The notes beneath the pieces were generated by a model. That model was not told the DNA's origin and did not search any database. It was given only the letters and a program-made list of their open reading frames with translations. From positions 56,664,252 through 56,728,251 of the forward strand of contig JAPXFY010000026.1 in the NCBI GenBank assembly GCA_030674185.1: DNA of 64,000 nucleotides, in the 5' to 3' direction. The translations under genes were made by a program, and so were the position numbers. This stretch comes from Monoplex corrugatus. Taxonomy: Eukaryota; Mollusca; Gastropoda; Littorinimorpha; Ranellidae. This document shows positions 12,227 to 22,755 of this stretch, piece by piece (position 1 is the first letter of the stretch; each line of letters starts with the position of its first letter).

Positions 12227-13859
12227 CACTACGCACAAAAAGTTAAGGATCACTTTCACAAAAATTCATAACTTTCAAAATAAGAAAGCCAATGCGTTGA
12301 AGTTTGGCAAACATTTAATTCCATGCTTTAGTGATAACGATGCACAATTGCCTTCAATTTCGAGCAATCGTTTGGTGTGTACATTTGATCAAAGTGGGTA
12401 CGTGTCGAAATTTGATTTCCCAAAGTCATTGAAATCACAAGACAGGGCATTCTGATGCTCCCAAAAGTTCAGTAATGCGTGTAACTGCCATGGCTGTTCT
12501 GGCACTCGACGCAGCGAGTCCTCATCGAGTTGACCAGGTTGGTGAAGATCCTCTGTGGAAGCGCCTGCCACTCAGCCTGCAGCATCTGGTAGAGGTGTTG
12601 GGCATCCCTGGGAGGGGGGTGGTTGCTCCTCACTTTGCGATCCAGCTCATCCCAGAGGTTCTCAATCGGGTTGAGATCGGGACTGCATGCTGGCCACTCC
12701 ATTCTGTTGACTCCAGACTGCTGCAGGAAGTCGTTGACCACCCTTGCCCTGTGGGGGCGAGCGTTGTCATCCTGGTAGACAGCCGTCGGTCCCATCTGCT
12801 GCAGTGTAGGCACAGCCAGCGGTTGAAGGATCTCATCCCGGTATCGGAGGCCAGTCAGGTTACCCTGTACATGATACAAGGGTGTTCTGTGGTGAAGGCT
12901 GAAGGCCCCCCAGACCATTACAGAACCTCCACCAAAGGCCACCTTTTCTTGGACAGTGGTGTCAATAAAGTGTTGCCCTGGGCGTCTCCAGACCCTCAAT
13001 CGGCCGTCGTTGTGGTTCATGGTGAAGTGTGATTCATCACTGAACAGGACCTGGGACCATTGCTGACGTGTCCACCTCACGTGACGTCTGCAGAAGGCGC
13101 GGCGTGCTGCCCTATGGGCTGGAGTTAAACGTGGCCGTACAGCTGGGCGACGAGAACGGAGGTTAAACCCATGAAGGCGGTTCCGTATGGTCTGCTGGCT
13201 GATGTTGATGTTAGTAGCCACCCTCAGCTGCCTTCGAATGATGCTGGAAGAGGCTGTTCTTGTCTGCAGGGCTTGTCGTTCAATGAGACGATCTTCACGT
13301 GGGTTTGTCTTCTTCGGTCGACCAGATCTGCGTCTTTCATGGACCCTCCCAGTGGCTGTGAAGCGTTGAATCAGTCTGACAATGACCGAGATGGACACCT
13401 GAAGTCGCCTGGCCACTTCTCGCTTGGGAACACCATCTTGGAACCATGCAACAGCTCGTCCCCTCTCAAACTCGCTCAATTTTCGTCGTGGAGGCATTGT
13501 CAGATCAGGCCTACTACTGGTGGAATGTCTTCTTATAAAGCCAAGCAAGAGACAGCATCTCACACATAAACAGCAGTGCTTGCACGTGCATAATGGTTTT
13601 TCCATCTGGCTTGTGCAATGTGTTCAGGCAGAACGGTCCAAAACAAGGTCCTTTTTCGCAATTTTCCGCTTTTCCGTTTGCGGCCAAGCTCAGTAGTAGA
13701 GAATCCCGTGCAATTTTCGCACTAACACAGCATCGCCCACTTACAGCTGAACAAGAATTCAAAACAATTTGGCTGGACTGAGAAATAAATAACAGTAGCG
13801 AACTGAGTTTATTACGCACCTGTTTTCTCATAGTGATCCTTAACTTTTTGTGCGTAGCT
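12227..13859 (-). mobile_element. Complete Tc1/mariner transposon, 1633 bp
   Basis: Terminal inverted repeats of about 28 bp lie at 12227-12254 and 13832-13859. They share the core CTACGCACAAAAAGTTAAGG. TA dinucleotides flank both ends (12225-12226 and 13860-13861), the usual Tc1/mariner target duplication. The outermost two or three bases of the repeats differ. The single gene inside is uninterrupted. The element sits in intron 2, antisense to the host gene. Confidence 0.95.
12469..13497 (-). CDS. Tc1/mariner transposase, DD34E, open frame intact
   Basis: 342 residues from the ATG at 13497 to the stop at 12469. An in-frame ATG 36 codons upstream (13605) exists, but the conserved start 'MPPRRKLSEFERGRAV' favours the shorter form. 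The first ~110 residues hold two helix-turn-helix parts ('GVPKREVARRLQVSISVIVR' in the first) and a GRPKK hinge motif. The DDE catalytic domain follows: first Asp in 'LFSDESHF', second in 'YQDDNARPHRA', Glu in 'SPDLNPIENLWDEL'. There are exactly 34 residues between the second Asp and the Glu, as in Tc1. The enzyme cuts and pastes the element at TA sites. No stop or frameshift was found and length is normal, so it could be active or recently so. Confidence 0.95.
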   Translation of the reverse strand: MPPRRKLSEFERGRAVAWFQDGVPKREVARRLQVSISVIVRLIQRFTATGRVHERRRSGRPKKTNPREDRLIERQALQTRTASSSIIRRQLRVATNINISQQTIRNRLHGFNLRSRRPAVRPRLTPAHRAARRAFCRRHVRWTRQQWSQVLFSDESHFTMNHNDGRLRVWRRPGQHFIDTTVQEKVAFGGGSVMVWGAFSLHHRTPLYHVQGNLTGLRYRDEILQPLAVPTLQQMGPTAVYQDDNARPHRARVVNDFLQQSGVNRMEWPACSPDLNPIENLWDELDRKVRSNHPPPRDAQHLYQMLQAEWQALPQRIFTNLVNSMRTRCVECQNSHGSYTHY

Positions 13860-13865
13860 TATATA

Positions 13866-14120
13866 TATATATGTTTCACTCAGTTCTGTCAGCAGTTATC
13901 TGACTGACTCCTTGAGCCTGTGCAGAAAGCTGTGTGTTTTTAAGGTCTTGAATATGGAGGGTTGGGGCGAGAACAGGACATACAGGAATCAATGACACCA
14001 TTACAATGATTGAAGCATTGATTAAGATGTGTAATGAACAGGTCAGTTTTTAATATTTCATTTTGCTGGCTGAGGTTGAACGTGAGACATCAGATGTTAA
14101 GTCCATTTTTCTGTCAGCAG
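13866..14120 (+). repeat. Dispersed SINE-like family S1, copy 3
   Basis: TGTTTCACTCAGTTCTGTCA, CTTGAGCCTGTGCAGAAA, AAGGTCTTGAA, GATTGAAGCATTGATTAAGA and GGTCAGTTTTTAATATTTC follow in family order. Confidence 0.65.
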
Positions 14121-14159
14121 AGCCGGGCATGCTGCGATCATAAGATAATACCTGTCAAC

Positions 14160-14445
14160 ACACCCATGGTTTCAGTTTCAGTTTCAGTTTCTCAAGATGA
14201 CGTCTCCGCACTCGGAATGAATTCCATATATGCATTAACATCACAGGTGCCATGTGTATGGCACGATCCTTAAGCCTGCACATAAACCCATGAGCTGGCC
14301 AGGTCCTGAGGCCCTACCTAGACTGTGTTTTACCTAGTCTATATTTTATACCGGTATTTTATCAGCTTACCACTGGAATAATCTTGGTTACATGTAAATG
14401 ACATGTGTATGTGTGTATTTTCCCTTCAAAAAAGGAATATATATA
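14160..14445 (+). repeat. Dispersed repeat family S2, copy 2
   Basis: Starts with three copies of GTTTCA, then CTCAAGATGACGTCTCC, CACTCGGAATGAATTCCATA, GAGCTGGCCAGGTCCTGAGG and ATGACATGTGTATGTG. Same order as 10906-11200. Confidence 0.75.
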
Positions 14446-14544
14446 TATAAAGTAAATAAATAAATAATTAAAGGTCTGAATCACAACACAAATGCTCAGC
14501 TGTCTCTCAACTAGGTGAAGACAATATTTTCTTGATCATTGATA

Positions 14545-14860
14545 GGTAAGCAAGCAAGTAAGCAAGCAAGCAATCAAGTAAGTAAGTGAGTAAGTGAGTT
14601 AGTAACTGAGTAAGTAATTAAGTGAATAAGAAGTAAGTAGGTGAATAAATAAATACATAATAAAGGAGTATGTAGATCAAAACAGGTAAGAGATGAAAAT
14701 AATAAATAACAGTAAATACATGCATATACCCACATGCCCGCACACAGACATACACACATATACATTCATACATACACACCCATGTCAACACAGCATGATG
14801 GCTGACAACAACAGCTACAACAACAGCAACAACAACAACACCAGCAAAGAGGAAATACCC
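14545..14860. repeat. AAGT/AAGC tetranucleotide tract and ACA-rich sequence
   Basis: AAGTAAGTGAGT-type units fill about 14548-14665, followed by CA- and CAA-rich sequence. No gene. Confidence 0.7.
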
Positions 14861-14979
14861 ATTACAAACGTATCTGGATAACAATCAATAACAGCCATGG
14901 TCAAGTGTACAATGGGCTCACTGGGAACTCTGGGACTACACAGTCGAGTCTCATCCACTTTAAGGATGCACCATTTAGG

Positions 14980-15540
14980 GTGTTGCTTACATTTTCTGAC
15001 CAAGATCTGATATCTCAAGTTCAATCCTAACTTGCAGCGTTAAAACCTGGCATGTTTGCTTAATGTTTCCATCGTTCTGGTGGTGTCAGCTTAATGTTTC
15101 CATCGTTCTGGTGGTGTCAGCTTAATGTTTCCATCGTTCTGGTGGTGTCAGCTTAATGTTTCCATCGTTCTGGTGGTGTCAGCTTAATGTTTCCATCGTT
15201 CTGGTGGTGTCAGCTTAATGTTTCCATCGTTCTGGTGGTGTCAGCTTAATGTTTCCATCGTTCTGGTGGTGTCAGCTTAATGTTTCCATCGTTCTGGTGG
15301 TGTCAGCTTAATGTTTCCATCGTTCTGGTGGTGTCAGCTTAATGTTTCCATCGTTCTGGTGGTGTCAGCTTAGTGTTTCCATCGTTCTGTGGTGTGTCAG
15401 CTTAGTGTTTCATAGGCTCCTTTTCTGCCCCCTGTCCCTGTTTCAAACCTTGCCAACACAAAGGGTTTTGTACAGGCTCAGGGAATCTGCTGCATAATTG
15501 CTGGCAGGAACATATATATGGAACTGTCTTAGTGCGGTGA
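14980..15540 (-). repeat. SINE-like family S1, copy 4, inverted, with an internal 31-bp minisatellite
   Basis: Read on the minus strand, 15540 to 15400 gives the family 5' half (CTGAGCCTGTACAAAACC, GGCAAGGTTTGAAAC, GCTGAC). The 3' end lies at about 15045-14985 (GAACTTGAGATATCAGATC). Between them, 15050-15400 holds about 11-12 near-identical 31-bp units containing GCTGACACCACCAGAACGAT. In the other copies that word occurs once. The array therefore arose by expansion of an internal piece of the element. Confidence 0.85.
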
Positions 15541-16490
<950 letters not shown>

Positions 16491-17600
16491 ATGACTAGCA
16501 GGATCTGTAACGTGCATGTTTGATGACACAAGCATGGGGTTCAAACAAACACTGTCATAAATAGAAAGCCAGCTCATAATGGTCTGATGTTGACCTGGGA
16601 AATAGTGAACAGTCTTCCCCCTTCACCCTGTATGCAGTACCAGGCTGGGTCAAAGTGTTACCCTATGGGAGTAGGTCTAGGTACAGGCCCAGGTACACTC
16701 GTGCTTGACCATACCAGGAACACACTATTATAAGTGGCCAGAGGGATCAAACCGGACTGTAACAGGAACGCACTATCTATAAGTGGCCAGAGGGATCAAA
16801 ACGTTACTGCCCATGGCGAGTAGTTTTTTAGAAGTCGAGTAGTTTTTTAGAAGTTACTCGTGAATGGACATGTACTGCGTATCACCATTCGTTATATATT
16901 GAGTAAACTAAAAGGGGCAGTCACACGATCATAATCGGCTGCCCAGCTAGTAAGAGAACTGAATGGTCAGTTTTTCCTAGATATTATAAAAAGGTGGACG
17001 TTCCTTTAAGGATCTTATGCTTGACCAATTCCAGTTTTTATGGTTGGCATAAATTTGCATTATCTGATGAAAGGGTAAGTCTCTGAAGTCAGATTGGAAA
17101 GTGTATAAAGAAAGGGCCTCCGATACCTGCAGGGACACCATAAGTGCGACAGCATGGATATGGTACCTCGAGACTCTACACGTTAGGTCTAGAGAAAGAT
17201 CCAGAGCCAGCAGCGGCTGTTTGACGCTCGTCGGTCGGACCTTAATATCGGCCTGAATCTCTAGCCTACAAAAGATGACAGGGTCAACGTAAAAGTTAGA
17301 ACCACTGAAGAACTGTTAGAGAACTTAGAAAATTTGAAGAACTCTCGACGAAGTTAGAACCATTGAAGAACTCTAAGAAAGTTACTGAATGGAGAAACGT
17401 TTTATGTATCTGACGAGGAATGCCTCAGTAAATGTTTAACAACTGTGTCAGAAATAAGATATGAATTAGTAAACACACAGCACGAGGACTGGTCTCCCAT
17501 TCTTTGTATGTCTGTGTGACTTTGTAACAAAACCCAGACCTTCTGTCTGCAAGTCTCATGTCCTAACCACTTGCCTGCTGAATCCACCAGAAACAGTGTG
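16491..17600 (+). other. Intron 3: mostly unassigned, with a duplicated 55-bp segment and a tRNA-like minus-strand piece
   Basis: TAAGTGGCCAGAGGGATCAAA occurs at about 16731 and 16779, marking a local duplication. At 17520-17590 the minus strand has GTGGTTAGGACATGAGACTT and GGTCTGGGTTTTGT, a degraded tRNA-SINE head. The rest shows no recognisable gene. Confidence 0.4.
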
Positions 17601-17814
17601 CAATGTCTGACGTGTCTGATGTAATTTATCATATCTGCAGTGATATAAGAATAACGGTAATACTCATTATTGTATGGAGCTGTTCCATAAAGAGGTTGGA
17701 GAGATGTAACAGTAACAGTAACAAGTCATTCTTGCACAGATCTGTTTTCCAAACAGGATGGAGAGATGTTATGATAACACTGACAGTATTAAATCAGTCT
17801 TACACACTTGTGTG

Positions 17815-18555
17815 CACCTGCACTCACTCACACTACACTTATATGTACATGCACAAACAAACACCTGCACTCACTCACACATACACTTATATGTACATGC
17901 ACAAACAAACACCTGCACTCACTCACACATACACTTATATGTACATGCACAAACAAACACCTGCACTCACTCACACATACACTTATATGTACATGCACAA
18001 ACAAACACATGCACTCACTCACACATACACTTATATGTACATGCACAAACAAACACCTGCACTCACTCACACATACACTTATATGTACATGCACAAACAA
18101 ACACCTGCACTCACTCACACATACACTTATATGTACATGCACAAACAAACACCTGCACTCACTCACACATACGCTTATATGTACATGCACAAACAAACAC
18201 ATGCACTCACTCACACATACACTTATATGTACATGCACAAACAAACACCTGCACTCACTCACACATACGCTTATATGTACATGCACAAACAAACACATGC
18301 ACTCACTCACACATACACTTATATGTACATGCACAAACAAACACCTGCACTCACTCACACATACACTTATATGTACATGCACAAACAAACACCTGCACTC
18401 ACTCACACATACACTATATGTACATGCACAAACAAACCTGCACTCACTCACACATACACTTATATGTACATGCACAAACAAACACCTGCACTCACTCACA
18501 CATACACTTATATGTACATGCACAAACAAACACATGCACACTCACACATACACTT
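17815..18555. repeat. 48-bp minisatellite, about 15 units
   Basis: The unit includes CACTTATATGTACATGCACA and AACAAACACCTGCACTCACT. Units differ by single bases (CACCTG/CACATG, ACACTT/ACGCTT), which makes a higher-order pattern visible. The 48-bp length keeps frames open on both strands, which explains 200-440 codon ORFs. They are not genes. Confidence 0.95.
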
Positions 18556-18732
18556 ATATTACAGCTCAACATACACATGCACACACAAACGACCATGCAC
18601 GTCACACACAACACAAAATCACACACATACAAACACACACACAAAAAAACCCACTTACACACACAAAAAGAAACACACACACACACAAAACACACTTACA
18701 CACACACACACAAAAACATGCACACACATACA

Positions 18733-18823
<91 letters not shown>

Positions 18824-18854
18824 CTATACACAAGTAAATACATACACAATCTAA

Positions 18855-18906
<52 letters not shown>

Positions 18907-18915
18907 CACACCACA
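18556..18915. repeat. CA microsatellite
   Basis: Impure then nearly pure CA repeats, with pure blocks at about 18735-18823 and 18858-18903. Confidence 0.95.
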
Positions 18916-19034
18916 CACATATGTACACAAGTGAATGTATTCATATGTGTAGCATACTTATGTTCATAAACACAATATGTACTAAAATGTTTATGCAGTG
19001 CCACATGATCAGTAGTAGTTAGAAGTGATAGTAA

Positions 19035-19530
19035 GCATATAGTAGTAGTAGTAGTAGGCCTTCCTCGGTCATGGCTGACCATGGACAAAGTACATCCGTT
19101 CTAATGTCTAGATGGGTTGTCTGCTTGGTCCAAGCAGCGTCGCCTGTGACTGTAGAGACCAATGTGAGAGAGGCAGTCTCTGTCGCAGCGGTCGCATGTG
19201 TATGCTGATGCTGGTCTGTTGGCTGTCATCCCTTTTCTGCGAACTTGCTTTTCAGCTGCAGCAGCTGACAGTTTGTCCTCACCAATCTGCAGCTGTTTCT
19301 TGAGAGTGGTTCTCCAGCTGTTGCGGTCATCTGCGAGGTCCTCCCAGGACTCAGTGTTGATCTCAAACGCCTTCATGTCACATTTGTAAACGTCTTTGTA
19401 TCTCAGCTGTGGGCGGCCAATGTTTCTCTGTCCTGTGGCAAGCTCACCATAAAGGATGTCTTTTGGGATGCGACCATCTTCCATGCTAGTAAGCATAGGT
19501 GCTGGTATAATCACAACTGTGGAAGGCCTG
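19035..19530 (-). mobile_element. LINE 3' end encoding a C-terminal zinc-finger-like domain
   Basis: An open minus-strand frame of 137 codons (19514 to 19101) reads 'RIPKDILYGEL', then 'GRPQLRYKDVYKCDMKAF' and 'YTCDRCDRDCLSHIGLYSHR' followed by RRC, a C2H2-like finger with spacing C-x2-C-x12-H-x4-H. This tail is typical of many animal LINE-type endonuclease/reverse transcriptases. The copy is 5'-truncated and ends in a CTA microsatellite tail (19039-19057, + strand TAG). A different family from A. Confidence 0.75.
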
Positions 19531-19534
19531 GGTG

Positions 19535-19862
19535 AGCGTAACTGCTTAGGGATGAGTCCCCAGTGTAGGCTGGCTGGGCAGCAAACAGGCCAGTTTTTAA
19601 TTTTGTGGGCTGGAATTAACCCTTTGACTCCTGCACCCTATCCACCAACTGCAAAAACTTAACCCTTTGAATCTCTCACCCTATCCACCAGCTCCCTGCA
19701 GGAAGCTGGTGGATAGGGTGAGGGATTCAAAGGGTTAAGTTTTTGCTTTGCTGGCATGGTTGGCAATGCAACATGTTGGTGGACGGGGTGCGGGAGTCTA
19801 AGGATTAAACTCAAGATATCCAATCTTGAGTCCATGGCTCTTGATACAACCAACTTTCCCAC
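19535..19862 (+). repeat. SINE-like family S1, copy 5, split by a MITE
   Basis: GGCAGCAAACAGGCCAGTTTTTAATTTTG and GGGCTGGAA lie left of the MITE. AAACTCAAGATATCC and CTTGAGTCCATGGCTCTTG lie right of it. Removing the MITE and one TTAA restores the uninterrupted family sequence seen at 6905-6935. Confidence 0.7.
19620..19804. mobile_element. piggyBac-type MITE (family P), copy 1, 185 bp
   Basis: Flanked by TTAA on both sides (19616-19619 and 19805-19808). The ends are CCCTTTGACTCCTGCACCCT and, inverted, TCCTTAGACTCCCGCACCCC. A near-perfect internal palindrome (CACCCTATCCACCAGCTCCC on one arm) fills the middle. TTAA targets and CCY ends point to piggyBac mobilisation. No coding capacity. Confidence 0.8.
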
Positions 19863-19887
19863 ATTAAAATAAAGGATTAATTATAAA

Positions 19888-20470
19888 ATGTCTACAGTGG
19901 AAAAAGAAAAAAAAATATTAGATAGGTGGGAAGAGTACATTAAAGACCTTTTTGACGATGACAGAAATGAAGAACACATGATAAGAAAGAACGTTGAAGG
20001 ACCACCCATAATGAAAGATGAAGTTAGAGCAACATTGAAAAAGATGAAATCGGGAAAAGCCCCAGGACCAGAGAATATTACTACAGACATGATTGAAGCC
20101 CTGGAGGAATTTGGTATTGAAAAAATAACAGTCCTCCGAAATGAAATTTATGACACTGGAAAAATCCCCAGAGATATGTCAGAAAAAATTTTCATTGCAC
20201 TTCCAAACAAGACAGAGGCTATAGAATGCGAATTCCATTGTACAATCAGCTTGATGAGTCATGTAACAAAAATCCTATTAAGAATAATCATGATGAGGAC
20301 AAGGAACAGAATCAAAAGAGAAATAGCTGAAGAACAGTGTGGATTTGTTGAATGGAAAAGAACTGTTAATGCCATGTACATCTTAAGAACTATCATAAGA
20401 GAAGTCAGTAGCATTGAATAAGGATTTATATAATTTATGGTTGATTATACCAAGGCTTTGGATCAGGTCA
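19888..20470 (+). mobile_element. LINE family A fragment: N-terminal half of reverse transcriptase
   Basis: An open frame of 177 codons reads 'LKKMKSGKAPGPENITTDMI' (RT lead-in), 'TGKIPRDMSEKIFIALPNK', and 'EEQCGFVEWKRTVNAMYILR'. The last overlaps the beginning of the copy at 27742. A frame change follows just before the motif A text, and the sequence leaves the element at about 20470. It lacks the catalytic core and the 3' end. LINE copies usually lose the 5' end, so loss of the 3' end implies a later deletion or rearrangement. Confidence 0.75.
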
Positions 20471-20609
20471 TGGCAGTGGTGATAGTGACGTTACTGATGT
20501 TACTGGTGTTACGTGTTCTGTCCAATATTTCTTAATAGCAAGTCTTGGTGGCATCATCTCTGTGTGTGTGACCTGATGATAATGTGCATTCAAAAGATTG
20601 CACTGACAT

Positions 20610-20785
20610 TGTACTCTCATGAAGAGAGAGAGCGAGAAAGAGACAGAGAGAGAGAAAGAGAGAGAGAGAGAAAGAGACACACAGAGAGAAAGAGAGAGAC
20701 ACACAGAGAGAAAGAGGGACAGAAAGAGAAAGAAATAGAGAGCGAGAGAGAGAGAGTGAGAGAGAAAGAAATCGACAGTGACAAT
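20610..20785. repeat. GA microsatellite, impure
   Basis: AGAGAG, AGAAAG and ACAGAG words. Frames read on both strands are repeat products. Confidence 0.9.
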
Positions 20786-20984
20786 GATGTTTCATTTTTC
20801 AAGAGAAAAAAAAGCTACTGACTAAAAGCCATACGAAATCTAATGAAAATGACTGCAAGTGATCACTTTTCTCAGATCCCCTGTTGGTAGATTATTATGA
20901 AGAATTAATTAATTGTTGTATGTTATTATTTGACACTGTTAATTCATTGTTCTGAATTATTAATTGTATTTGTTCCCCTTCTTA

Positions 20985-21215
20985 CACTCAAACTTCCACT
21001 CCCCTCCCCATCCCCATCCCCATCCCCCACCTCCCCCCCCCTTTTTTTTCTTTTTTTTCCCTCTGTGTGTGTGTGTGTGTGTTGTGTGTGTGTGTGTGTG
21101 TGTGTGTGGGGTGGTGTGTGTGTGTGTCGTGTCTGCGCTTTCCTGAAGTGATGTGTGTGTGTGTGTGTGTAGTGTTGTGTGTGTGTGTTTTGTGTGTGTG
21201 TGTGTGTGTGTGTGT

Positions 21216-21250
<35 letters not shown>

Positions 21251-21622
21251 GTATGTGTGGGTGTATGTGGTGTGTGTGTGTGTGTGGTAGTGTGTGTGGT
21301 GTGGGTGTGTGTGTGGTGTGTGTGTGTGGAGTGTGTGTATGTGTGTGTGTGTGGTGTGTGTTGGTGTGTTGTGTGTGTGTGTGTGTGTGTGTGTGAGTGT
21401 GTGTGTGAGTGTGCGTGTGTGTGTGTGCGAGTGCGAGTGTATTTGTGTGTGTTGTGTGTGTGTGTGTGTGTGGTGTGTGTGTTGTCGTGTGTGCGTGTGT
21501 TGTGTGTGTTATGTGGGTGTGTGAGTGAGTGGAGTGTGTGTGTGTGTGTGTGTGAGTGTGTGTGTGTGTGTGTGTGTGAATGAGTGTGTGTGTGTGTGGA
21601 GTGTGTGTGTGTGTGCGCATGT

Positions 21623-21673
<51 letters not shown>

Positions 21674-21710
21674 TGTTTGTGTGTGTGTGTGTGTGTGTGT
21701 TTTGTTAACT
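20985..21710. repeat. CCCCAT tract and a long TG microsatellite
   Basis: Pyrimidine-rich CCCCATCC sequence about 20997-21060, then some 650 bases of TG/TGTGG to 21701. Confidence 0.95.
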
Positions 21711-22070
21711 TAGTTTTGTTGGAGGGCTATAATTTTTTTCAGCCGTAGTGATGCAGTGGTGTCTCCTAGCCTGAGCTCTCTTTATCAGATAATTATTATA
21801 CCTGTGCATATTTCAGCAAGTGTTACCAGCCAATTTATGGTGACCTGTGCTGTCATTGTTTTGATATATAAGAAGCACTGTTGGCTCTGTTATGGTGATG
21901 TGTTTGTGCCTGTTCTGTTTCTGTTGATGTCCAGGGTTATTGGGCAACCTGCAACAGTCATTCTGTTGATGATTAGGTGTTTGCTGTGTCTGCATTTCCT
22001 ACTGAATGCAGTTAATCCTTTCAGCTTCACTCCACCCCCATATAGTCCAGCTGCCAACAAAGTATGGCAG
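21711..22070 (+). other. Intron 3: unassigned, ending in a ~115-bp segment duplicated at 22756
   Basis: ACAGTCATTCTGTTGATGAT starts at 21954, and the related ACAGTCATTCTGTTGACGTT at 22756. Both are followed by TTTGCTGTGTCTGC and then by a degenerate piece resembling MITE family P. Confidence 0.5.
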
Positions 22071-22755
22071 TAACTCATTCAAGCTGCAACATTTCGCACC
22101 GCGACAACCCCTGAAATCGCAGTATTTTGGGTGATTTTTAAAAAAATATTAAAAATTGACAACAAATGTCACACACAAAAGAAAAACATTTTTGGAAACA
22201 TTGAAGTGTTGGTTGCATACAGACATTACTTGCCTCAAAACTGGTAGTCTGTTCATCTTGATAGAAGGGGTGATAAAATCTGGTGACCATAAGGGTAAAT
22301 ATCCTCTTGCCGAGTCCATATATTTACACCATATGTTTTTTTTTTTTCACCAGTGAAAACAATTATCCACAGGAATATTTACACAAGAATGTATAGTTTG
22401 TGTACAAAAACACAAACACCACCTTCTATTTACTTGGTGTAATCAAAAACTGTGAATTTGTGTGCAAATCGGCAGGTGCTTCTTGACGCCATCTTGACAG
22501 TCAGACGAAAACAAAGAATCGCTTATAGCATCGAAAAACTGCTACTAAAGCAAACATACAGCTCACAACACGGTCTAAGGGAAGGAACTGTGAAATAAAA
22601 GACCCAAGATCACTCTAGTGCATGATTTACTTTCCTTATTCCTTTATTACGACCACCAAAAAAGTTGAAACTCTGATGTAAACCTGTGTACGGCACAGCT
22701 CCACGCAGTGTGAAAGGTGACGTACAGCCATATACGGCACAGCTCGATTGAGTTA
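22071..22755. mobile_element. Possible non-autonomous element with short inverted ends
   Basis: It begins TAACTCATTCAAGCTGCAAC. It ends with the inverse of TAACTCAATCGAGCTGTGCC. It separates two halves of a ~115-bp duplication. No ORF of note. An insertion with an unusually long flanking duplication, or a duplicated region captured around the element, are both possible. Confidence 0.35.

Noticed and set aside
12475..13032. Plus-strand 185-codon frame opposite the Tc1 transposase
   Set aside because: Shadow of the transposase gene, whose minus-strand frame has all family motifs.
17603..18934. Open frames of 443, 359, 348 and (minus) 237 codons
   Set aside because: A 48-bp tandem repeat plus CA repeats keeps several frames open on both strands.
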